A stretch of 64,000 nt of DNA, from NCBI RefSeq assembly GCF_000149955.1, contig NC_030996.1, positions 513,467 through 577,466 on the forward strand, read 5' to 3'. Positions 55,996-64,000 of this stretch are shown here, in pieces. Within the stretch, counting starts at the first letter, position 1; each line of letters opens with the position of its first letter. Source of the stretch: Fusarium oxysporum f. sp. lycopersici 4287. Its lineage: Eukaryota > Ascomycota > Sordariomycetes > Hypocreales > Nectriaceae. The notes under the pieces are model-generated. The model was not told the DNA's origin. It made no database searches and saw only the letters and a list, made by a program, of their open reading frames with translations. The position numbers and the translations under genes are program-made.

Positions 55996-56601
55996 GGGGA
56001 TGAAGTGAAGAGTGAGGTGAAAGGAAGAGAGAAGAGCAGAACTCTCATATGAGCAGTAGCGCGCTTGTGCAACGCAAGCACGTGACTGCAGCCTCACTCT
56101 TCATGCTGTGTAACATCACAGCCTATATTTCATAGGCTGTGAGTCATTGAAATCATCAAGAAGTCTGTGCTTGCGTCGTGTTTATGAAAATGCCCAATCT
56201 CCTACAGTGCCAGCAAGTGGTTGTCATGGATACCACGATGTCCTTGAGGAAGGGCAAACGGAAACTATAAAATAAACATAAACAAACAAACGGGATGATC
56301 TGTTTAGGTTCTTAAGGTGTTTGAAGACTTTGAACTTGCGGAGGTGGTAGTTTGCTGGGTGCAAGGTCTCAAGTCTCATGCTACTTCAAGGACAAGCCCC
56401 ATTATCGTGCATCCGGGCGCGTGGAATTTGAGTATATCCAAATCGCAAGAAGAAAACCATGTTTCAGAATAAATATCAATACTATTGTGCGTATGTACGT
56501 ATAGATCCTTTCATCTTTCGCGTATCCAATCCGATGTGCGTTTCACAATATTTTGGACCATTTTAAGGCAAAGCATCGTTGCTTGGTGAAAATTGATCTT
56601 C
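55996..56601. other. Intergenic, no gene seen
   Basis: Upstream of the coiled-coil gene and downstream of the CFEM gene. A small aaacaaacaaac run lies near 56280. Confidence 0.4.
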
Positions 56602-57307
56602 CTACATAAGAGCAAACAAGAACATCATGGAAGCCCATACCATTCCAATAGCCGCGACTCCGGTGTTGAGAGAGTTGGCACCAGCAGTGGGGACAGGTGT
56701 AGAAGGAATAGACGCAGGTGTAGAAGGAATAGGCGCAGGTGCAGTTGGAGTGGCGACAGGAGGGGCAGTAGGAACCTACACAGGTCAGCTTCTCCATCAA
56801 GTCTTCTCAAAGTATCTGGACTTACGACAGGCGGGACGGGAACAACGGGTGCAACAGATGTTGATCCAGGAGCCTGAGACTCAGCCGTGGCGCTCGGAAC
56901 GGCGGTGATAGTGACCCCAGCAGCCTGGCAGAGTCGAATGCTAGCAGCAATCGCAGCTATTGAGATCAGCGTATGCTCACGTTATGTCAACGAGAGTATC
57001 GAAACTCACCAGCGGCATCACTAGGGCTGCAGTTGGTGTTGACGCAGCTGACGTAGGATTCGGCGAACCCCGGAGCTTTGCAGACGCAACCAGGATCCTC
57101 AGAGCCGCATTTGCTATCTTGGATGGCCCTCAGGGCACAAGGTTGCTGTTTGAAGATGTCAGTTCAGCCTTGAGAGTAGTGGTATGGTTGGCTTACTGCG
57201 CACTGGGGAAGGACACTGCCGCCGCCTTGTCCTCCAGCCTGGGAAGATGACTGCGCCAAAACAGACGAGGAGAGAAGGGCAGTGGTGAAAAAGAAGAAGG
57301 ACTTCAT
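56602..57307 (-). CDS. CFEM-domain GPI-anchored protein
   Basis: 183 residues in four exons (57197-57307, 57010-57145, 56826-56956, 56602-56775; 552 nt). After the signal peptide (MKSFFFFTTALLSSSVLA) comes a CFEM domain with all eight cysteines: LPQCAQPCALRAI, SKCGSEDPGCVCK, YVSCVNTNCS and IRLCQAAG. The Asp in the D-P-G run between Cys3 and Cys4 is the type of residue that binds haem iron in some CFEM proteins. A Pro/Thr/Ser linker with a 21-bp repeat (PIPSTPA twice) leads to a C-terminal hydrophobic tail behind a GAN omega-site region, so the protein is probably GPI-anchored. Roles known for the family: haem capture, wall structure, host interaction. Confidence 0.9.
56697..56741 (-). repeat. 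21-bp tandem repeat in the CFEM linker
   Basis: Two near-identical units encode PIPSTPA and SIPSTPV on the minus strand. An in-frame coding repeat that can change length without frameshift. Confidence 0.7.
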
Positions 57308-58888
57308 TTTGAAACTGGTTGTAAGTTTGTATTGACGTAGGCTGTGAGTGATACGAAGTCCCAGGTTGTCTAAAGAGTGATAATCAGCGATAAGTGATCA
57401 GTCTTTCGTGGATACTCGCCAAAGAACATGGGGGATATCAGCTTATATAGGTGACTACTTCTTGAGAAAGTCCAATAAAACACCAAGAACAGAAGGGCAA
57501 TGGAGCTGGAATGAGCCACCACGCGAGCTCCGCCGTTTGGGTGGCTGGAAAGACTCCGGCACGCACGTGCAACTCACGTTTCTATTCGTCCAAAACTCTA
57601 GCTCAAGCTCAAGGTTCAATGGTTGCAGCGGCTCAAATCGAGGGTGCAAAGTCTGGAGATATCCAGGCCAATCGGGAGGACGAGAGGGCTGACCACCCAA
57701 AGGGACACCCGAACAACGGATACAGCCTCAAAGCAAGTTGACGAGCGACCGTGATCCGCTAGGTCAACAGCATGTTTTCTTGTTCATTTTTATGGCATCA
57801 GTAGCTACAGGGGGCTTGAAATTTGTTGAGCTCAAGGTGAGGTCAAGCAGGTCAATGTCTACAGCACAATGTGCAGCACTCATTCTGTGGTATTTCCATT
57901 GGTCAATTGCACCTCAATGGGTGCATCGTATTTTCCGACGCCTTGGCGTTATAGTTCAAGCCCAAGCGACATTGCCTTGGTACCTTGTCAGCTTGTCAGC
58001 CCTATAGTTCAAAGAGCTTTCAGCTGTCGATGAAGCTGACGCAGTGCTACCAAGAGCTCCTTCACTACACTTGTTACAAGGCATGCGCAGAGATACTAAT
58101 CTCGGGGAGAGCGTTGGTGGCGATCGTCTCACTTTGTTTCTTCGGGACGTCCATTGGGAATTCTTTGTGCATCTGAGCTGAACTCAATTGACGCTTTGGG
58201 ATCCAATGTCAGACAGGTCCATTCATCATGACTTCATCGTCAGAGGGGTAAGCATCGATCGGCAGGGCGAGCTGCGGGTGGCTTGTCGAGCTTCGGTTTG
58301 GCTTCGGCTACATCGATTGGCGCGTTCTCCGGCGGTTTGGCTTGTTCCATGCATGTCCTCAACCTGGCAAGTCCATTCACACGACCGTGGTCATTGATGT
58401 GAGGTGTCCTTCCGTCACAGCTTACCTACACGTAACAGTAACAACCACGGGATACGTCACTGTATTTATATTCCTGTGCTGGGTCGTTTAGAGAAAAGGC
58501 CCCGAAGAACTTTATATCGGGGCGTTGGTGCTAGCTAGGCTTCAGCTGAAACACACGTATTGGTTGCACTCGTGTCGATGCGTCTGTAATGTAATACGAG
58601 GTCTTCAATGACCGCTTTATAGCTCGTATTGAGCTGCAAGATGCTTAAGTTTAAAGTTACTCAACACGGATATTCCGGCACAATACTTCATCATTGCATG
58701 CAAGCTACATGAGGCTTAGGTGCTATCTCAATGATGGGCAAGAGTTGGTTATGCATGCATAATACACAGGCAAAGAAGGGCAGCTACCGCACCAAAAACG
58801 ATGGTTTCTTCTTAAAATTCTTAAGGTCTTGACGAAAAAGATATTTATGTGTACCTAAAAAGAGGAAGGATGCAAAAATAGAGAAGAC
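57308..58888. other. Intergenic, no gene seen
   Basis: About 1.6 kb upstream of the CFEM gene. Short ORFs on the plus strand are unsupported. Confidence 0.45.
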
Positions 58889-58980
58889 TGCGGTTTATGT
58901 GGATCGAACACATGACCTTCAGATTACGATTCCCGAAGTTTGACTTCAGTCTGACGCTCTCCCAACTGAGCTAAACCCGC
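58889..58980 (-). tRNA. tRNA-Phe (GAA) with 19-nt intron
   Basis: Same body as the tRNA-Phe at 23.1 kb: acceptor gcgggtt/aaaccgc with the same 5-68 G-A mismatch, anticodon GAA, discriminator A at 58889. The intron (58925-58943) is 19 nt and unrelated in length and most of its sequence. The T stem is ATGTG/CACAT instead of GTGTG/CACAC, a compensated pair change. A T5 run lies downstream on the minus strand. Confidence 0.94.
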
Positions 58981-59690
58981 CAATCAACTAGCGATGAAGA
59001 AATGTATCTCCGTTTCAACTTATGTTTCATGTATCAAAGCCACTCCTTTATCTCCCTGTTAAACGGGATGAGAAATTGTTCTTTGAAGACTCAAATGAGA
59101 AGCAGCCACTTATCACATTACGCTCATGGCCTCGCTTTGCAGGCTGCTATTACATCCCAATTTATTAACTGTCAGCTGGTCCGATAAGCGATGACGTTGT
59201 CAGCGCTCAAACGGCACCATAAGTTTGTTTGGCAATTGCGTTTCCTCGTAGATAGCGACAGAGCCTCATGTCCAATTTGTCGCCCCCAAGCGTAATCATT
59301 TGGCATGTCACCAGTGAATCGGGATCCCGCTCTTCTCACTTTTCAGACACTAAAAAACGGTGGTTCGGAAAATTGCTGCTTGGCAGAGGTCATAGCTCAA
59401 TTGAAGGATTCGAGAAATCTCCCTTAATCTTCCTTCGCCGTGTTAACATTCACTGTTTCAAGCCAACAGAAGCAACGCGTCTGGTGCGCTGTTTCTTTTA
59501 TATGGCCAAGGCTTCCTTCCACTGAATCAGCTGCTGCAATGACACCACGGTGATGCCTATGACACTGTTGCACAAGGCTGAGCAAGACAAGCACGATCCT
59601 TCGCGTTTCATGGACGACAGCGGGTCGCCATGATTGGCACTCCAAGCATCTAATTTAACTCCCCCCCGGCCAACCGAGGAGAATTCACGG
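58981..59690. other. Intergenic, no gene seen
   Basis: Between tRNA-Phe and the WSC gene. ORFs on both strands are short and unrecognised. Confidence 0.4.
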
Positions 59691-59697
59691 ATATAAA
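59691..59697 (+). promoter_or_regulatory. TATA box (ATATAAA) of the WSC gene
   Basis: ATATAAA about 65 bp upstream of the ATG at 59759. Confidence 0.45.
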
Positions 59698-59758
59698 CAA
59701 CACCTTGTCGGCCCTTCACTCTTCATTCCCAGAGATACAAGACAATTCCATTTCGACC

Positions 59759-60445
59759 ATGGCATTCACCAAAGTCGCGTTGCTCTCTCTTCTTTCGCTG
59801 GTCGCCGCCAGGGACGCGCTCCAAAGGCCCGCCGAAAGCCCTGTTCTCGGCGAAATCACCCCACAGGGCTGTTTCGATTCCCTCCCCAGCCAAGTCGATG
59901 GTCGATCCAACACCTTCAACTCCGTCGGGTCATGTGCCGACTACTGCCAGAAACAGAAGAAGACTGTAGCCATACTCAAGGATGTGGAGTGCATTTGCGC
60001 CGATATCTACCCGGCCAAGTCTGCCTTGGTAGACGACGACAAGTGCGACACGCCTTGCCCTGGATACTCCAATGATGCCTGTGGTGGAGAAGATGCCTAC
60101 AGTGTTTTCAACCTTGGTGTGAACTTGTTGCCTGGCAATGAGGGTGATAAGAGATCGTCAGGTTCAACTGCTGAATTGACGGGTTCGACCAAAACCGCTG
60201 TTGTGACGACTGCGACTGAAGTCTCTACCACCAACGCTGAGACGACTTCTGCGCCTACGACTGAGGCCGAAGAGACAACATCCGCTACCAAGCCCGACAA
60301 GGCTTCCGCTACCGAAGCGACAACGAGCGGCAGCACCGCCGCGTCAACACCCAGCGCATCTGCATCATCTGTCCCCGACAACGCGTCGCGCAGACTCAAT
60401 AACCCCATCGGCAACTTGATTGCACTTCTACGACACCTGCTATAA
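59759..60445 (+). CDS. WSC-domain secreted protein
   Basis: Intronless, 228 residues from ATG 59759 (GACCATGGC context), which opens the signal peptide MAFTKVALLSLLSLVAA. Residues about 33-118 form a WSC domain: GCFDSLPSQ, FNSVGSCADYCQKQ, VECICADIYPAKSALV, KCDTPCPGYSNDACGG and a closing AYSVF, with eight cysteines. A long Ser/Thr/Ala-rich, probably O-mannosylated stretch follows, as in yeast Wsc1-4 wall-stress sensors. However, there is no clear transmembrane helix or cytosolic tail; the end NPIGNLIALLRHLL is only weakly hydrophobic. It is therefore more likely a secreted or wall-bound carbohydrate-binding protein than a signalling sensor. Confidence 0.85.
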   Translation: MAFTKVALLSLLSLVAARDALQRPAESPVLGEITPQGCFDSLPSQVDGRSNTFNSVGSCADYCQKQKKTVAILKDVECICADIYPAKSALVDDDKCDTPCPGYSNDACGGEDAYSVFNLGVNLLPGNEGDKRSSGSTAELTGSTKTAVVTTATEVSTTNAETTSAPTTEAEETTSATKPDKASATEATTSGSTAASTPSASASSVPDNASRRLNNPIGNLIALLRHLL

Positions 60446-61148
60446 TGTTGGAAGGGTTCATAAATGGTGGCATTGAGGGTTGATGCATTCGTTGAGCGAC
60501 GCGCCAGATCAGATGTAGCACAATGCCCCAGATCATAGAGGATCATGTCGATACACACATGGTAGACTTGAGCTCACGCATGAATTGATCATAAAAATTT
60601 GAGCTAATAAAACCTTTGAGGATAGAGTTCTCCTTTACAGGATACCGATTGTCTACTCCAGTGCATCCAGTCATGACTATCCGTGCCTGAACAGTACCGC
60701 TTAAATCTCTTCACCCAAACAGCAATATCCTTACGATAGTATTCTTCTTTCAGATCCCCGACCACTTTGTTGTTTATGTCAGGCCTTGATAATGTGCTGC
60801 TGGTCAGAATGCGCCTGGGATTGACTGTGCTGTTGGAAAGAAAGTGAAACGGGCCGCTATAATTTAGGGGATGTCCGCTGTTTCCCAGCGCGATCCACCC
60901 TGTTCAACAACCACGAACAATCCTGGGCCGCTGTCTCTGAGAAGCCATTGCAATAATGTTCACAAGCCTCATCTTTTCGATGCATTCAATCTCAACGGTA
61001 GGGACACCAGTTTTCAGGCTCAGGCATCTGTCTCCGCAATGAATGATATCGTATTCAAGTAGTCATATCCTCATTAACAAACCGATTTGTATCACCTAGC
61101 CTAAACAAGCTGGTTCTCGTCTGGCGAATAACAAAACGTGCAGCTTCA
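60446..61148. other. Convergent intergenic
   Basis: No supportable gene. Confidence 0.4.
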
Positions 61149-62204
61149 TTAACACGTCAAAACCGTCGATGCACCATTCGGCACATTGATGAAATTCGGG
61201 GGCCCAGACAACTCTTCATCAGGATGCTCCTTCTTCTCCTCCTCCAACGCCCATTCAACTGTCCTCGGCGTATCAGTAGTCCAAACAAGTCTCATGAATA
61301 TCCCAGTATATTTCAGCTCAGAAGAGTGCGTCGAAACCCAATGTTCTACGCCTCCAACCTTTCGATGCAGTCCAAGACCACCTTTTGCGCCATAACATGT
61401 TTGGATACCGCCAGTATGACTTTCTTTAAGACCGTGAAGCATAGCTAGTTTCTTTGTCTTGGGCTCTGATGCAAGGAATGCTTCGAGGGGTTTTGCGTCG
61501 AGTTGCACGCCGTGAGGAGAGTCTAGAATTGCTTCGTGGATTTCTTCGCCGTTGATGGTATGAGACCAGATTATGGCAAAGACAAAGTTTAGTTCGCTTT
61601 TGCCGAGTATCATCATCGGTGTGAACCAGCTGGGAACAGGATCGCCTGGATGCAGGTCTGGTGAGTTCCAAGTTGTCGCCGAGGAATCGAAGCTGTTGAT
61701 GGTTTTGATGGTCTTGAAGTGATTCCATGGCTCGATTATGGCAGCTCCAGGTGCGGTTACTATAACGGGAATCTCGGGAGGAAACGTTTTCAGAGTTTCT
61801 GGATGGAGATGGTCGGAGTAAAAGAAACCAAGAAGGATAGCATCGAGTTGTCTTGTCGACTGTTGCTGGACGACTTGATCTTGAGCCTTTTGTGGCAAAT
61901 GCGCAGAGGCAGCTTGCTCGATCTCGCGAATCAGATTCTCCAGGTCTTCAAAGGTCGAAAAGCCCTCCTTTTCCACACGAGCAAGGTGTACGATCCATGG
62001 ATGTCCAACATGCGCAGCTCCATTCAGCCATGGTTCAAAAGCAAGATGGTAGAAGACCTTCCCCGTAGCGGCCCTATCCGCCTCAGGCCTAGGGAAGGAC
62101 ATCAACCAGCTGTTATCGCCATTTAGAGAGGTAAGTATTGGTCGTAGCGGTTTGCTTGGATGCGAAAGGTGTTTTGTAACGGTTTCTTGTGGTGACTCGG
62201 TCAT
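61149..62204 (-). CDS. Hypothetical protein, possibly metallo-beta-lactamase-like
   Basis: Intronless ORF of 351 residues without signal peptide. ILTSLNGDNSWLMSFPRPEADRAATGKVFYHLAFEPWL resembles the opening beta strands of fungal beta-lactamase-superfamily proteins (N-D/G-D-N-S-W-L), and LDAILLGFFYSDHLHPETLKTF sits where the HxHxDH zinc motif is normally found. Here only SDHLH is left, so the first metal site looks degenerate. PVIVTAPGAAIIEPWNHFKTI fits a following strand-helix unit. If the fold is right, it may be a non-catalytic or altered relative. Ends STVLTC. The family call is tentative; the ORF itself is convincing by length and composition. Confidence 0.6.
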   Translation of the reverse strand: MTESPQETVTKHLSHPSKPLRPILTSLNGDNSWLMSFPRPEADRAATGKVFYHLAFEPWLNGAAHVGHPWIVHLARVEKEGFSTFEDLENLIREIEQAASAHLPQKAQDQVVQQQSTRQLDAILLGFFYSDHLHPETLKTFPPEIPVIVTAPGAAIIEPWNHFKTIKTINSFDSSATTWNSPDLHPGDPVPSWFTPMMILGKSELNFVFAIIWSHTINGEEIHEAILDSPHGVQLDAKPLEAFLASEPKTKKLAMLHGLKESHTGGIQTCYGAKGGLGLHRKVGGVEHWVSTHSSELKYTGIFMRLVWTTDTPRTVEWALEEEKKEHPDEELSGPPNFINVPNGASTVLTC

Positions 62205-64000
62205 TTTGTAGCTCTATCTATAGATGCACCAATGAAGTCCAACGTGTCGAGAATGGTTCAAGGTTGAGTTTAAGAAGTGGAGGAGTCGATGACGGCATGG
62301 GGCGATGGGATTGTTAGTTCATTCCAAACAAAGTGGCAGTGTAACGTCGTAGACGCCCACTCATCTTGGCTAGTTGGTGATCTACAGAGTATCGCTTCTT
62401 CGTCTCACGGGTCCATCGGTGAAGCGGGGGCACGGGACGGTGACACTAGCTCAGGGTCTACGAAGAAACGATCCCATAACCACGGGAGGTCTGTTGCATT
62501 CTCTGGCTAGAGAAAAAGGCCTCGTGGATACCATTGTGCTGATAACATTTGTCGCTGAAAAAAAGGGGGACTCTGGTACAACAGGTTGAGGTTAGGTCAG
62601 AATTCCTGTTGTCTCACCAGCAAGCAAGCGAACTAAAATCTCATCGACCGTCTAGACGTCTTCCCGGGGCAAAAGCGGGATCCCGGTTAGTATCTCCGTA
62701 ACACTGGTAGGGCTACACAAGATCGATTGGGCTTGGCGTCTTTCATGGAGACTAGCATGTGATGTAGAGCAGCGAAACATGATCAACCCGCGATTTCCTT
62801 GCCTTCCCGTCGGCGACAGGTTCGACAAGCATAATCTAGGACCAGAGGCTTCTGTTGCAAGGCGTACCAACGCAGATGCCAATTTTTTTTCTGTCAACTT
62901 CGCCTGTCATCACAGGGGGACGAATCGGCAATCTTATGCGTAAGCTTACGTGAAAGTGCGCTGTGGCGTTGACTGCAATGCTTCCACTCGATCCTCGGCG
63001 CCCTTTCCGATTATTTTCATCAGCCATCTTGATTCGTCAATCCGTGCAAGTTGCGTTGAGCTACCACTTACCCTGTATGAGTTTAGATCGAGATGTCAAT
63101 TTCCAATTTGCGGGGTATTGCATGCATTTAATTAAAGAAATATAAATCGGCAATCGGCCGAGGCAATTTATTACACTTCGTCACATTCGGAGTGGCAGGT
63201 TGTAGGTTGGTACCAGCTTGTTTGGATGTGTAGTGCATTGGCTGCCAGCGCAGGAGTCGTTGTAGCGTGTCTGGGTTGCTGGGTCCAAGGGGACATACCC
63301 ACACGAAACATCGGAACTGAAGGAGAAGGGTGTATAAATATTTGTTTACAGATGGAAAAAACTTATTTTTACTCCGGTAAAATAATGTCACGCGAAGGAT
63401 ATCACGTATAGCATAGAGGAAGAATTGTCAATTTGACCATTTCTATCTCCACTAGGCGCTCGATGATCAGATCCTGGATTCAGCTGACAATGTTTCACAG
63501 GAATGAGAAAGAAACGGGCCACGAGCATTATAATCGAAGCCGCAAATAATATGGACGATAGCCATTTATATCTCGTGCGACTGCAAAATCACTTTATCCA
63601 TGTTCTGAGCAAATGTCGGACCGACGCCAAGGATCACAGTCGGAGGAAAGTAACGGCGATTTTGGCCGATTGACATGTTCAGCCTTCGCTTATTAGACTT
63701 TCATCTTCATTATATGCAGGCATTCTAATCGCTTCCGTGGAGGGGTACTGTAAATCCCTCTACTCACCTCGGTCCTATTTAAAGACTTCATATTTTACCC
63801 GAGGCATGGCCTTAACTCCGCGGGCTTTGATCTGTTCATAGAAACAGAAGCACTTCCACGCACAACTATTGGTAATTACTGCATATTTCATTGTCTCACA
63901 AATCGTTAAACGCCAAGTGATTTCTTTTCTAATTAAAGAAGGTGTTAGTAATGACCCGCTCGGGTTGCAACAATGCCGAGGGATATGCTACTGTAACTTA
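62205..64000. other. Intergenic to window end, no gene seen
   Basis: 1.8 kb of short, unsupported ORFs, becoming AT-rich toward the right edge. A gene may begin beyond the window. Confidence 0.45.

Noticed and set aside
1..64000. CRISPR arrays, operons, ribosome binding sites, bacterial mobile elements
   Set aside because: The sequence is fungal nuclear DNA; no regularly spaced repeats or transposase frames were seen.

Overview
The window looks like nuclear DNA of a filamentous ascomycete, most probably Fusarium or a close hypocrealean relative. The signs are many short introns (about 45-60 nt, GTAAGT-like donors, CTAAC/CTGAC branch sites), nuclear-type tRNA genes with introns, fungal protein families (Zn2Cys6 factor, CFEM and WSC wall proteins, LaeA-like methyltransferase, DHA14 and Dal5-type MFS carriers) and a full-length galactose oxidase, an enzyme typical of Fusarium. 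No virus, CRISPR or intact transposon was seen. Gene models were built by hand from frame continuity and splice sites; for every complete multi-exon model the exon lengths sum to a whole number of codons.

Left part (1-23 kb): the start of a fatty-acid desaturase cut by the window edge, a secreted But2-like protein, tRNA-Asp, intron-containing tRNA-Ser, a 2H phosphoesterase, an SDR converging with a Zn2Cys6 factor whose zinc cluster is split over three exons, intron-containing tRNA-Ala, an F-box pseudogene with two in-frame stops, a gene-poor 3.4 kb stretch, a secreted intronless FAD oxidoreductase, a cytochrome P450, a secreted or anchored helical protein and a HOT13-like CHY zinc finger.

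Middle part (23-44 kb): intron-containing tRNA-Phe, a secreted TAP-like alpha/beta hydrolase, a six-cysteine small secreted protein, a secreted hydrophobic protein, a divergent pair made of a LaeA-like methyltransferase and an O-methyltransferase, a galactose oxidase paralogue, a GH3 beta-glucosidase whose frame can only be kept through a one-nucleotide exon, and a DHA14 transporter with a GC-AG intron.

Right part (45-64 kb): a dienelactone-hydrolase/SnoaL-like protein, a short nucleotidyltransferase-like fragment, a 16-exon Dal5-type permease, a 4CL-like acyl-CoA ligase ending in the peroxisomal signal SRL, a coiled-coil protein interrupted by an in-frame UAG, a CFEM GPI protein, a second tRNA-Phe, a WSC-domain protein and an MBL-like hypothetical protein. 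The mixture of secreted proteins, oxidoreductases, carriers, methyltransferases and decayed genes suggests an accessory, metabolically oriented region rather than a housekeeping block. Possible functional groupings are the SDR/factor pair, the divergent methyltransferases, and the hydrolase-permease-ligase run at 45.5-53.9 kb.
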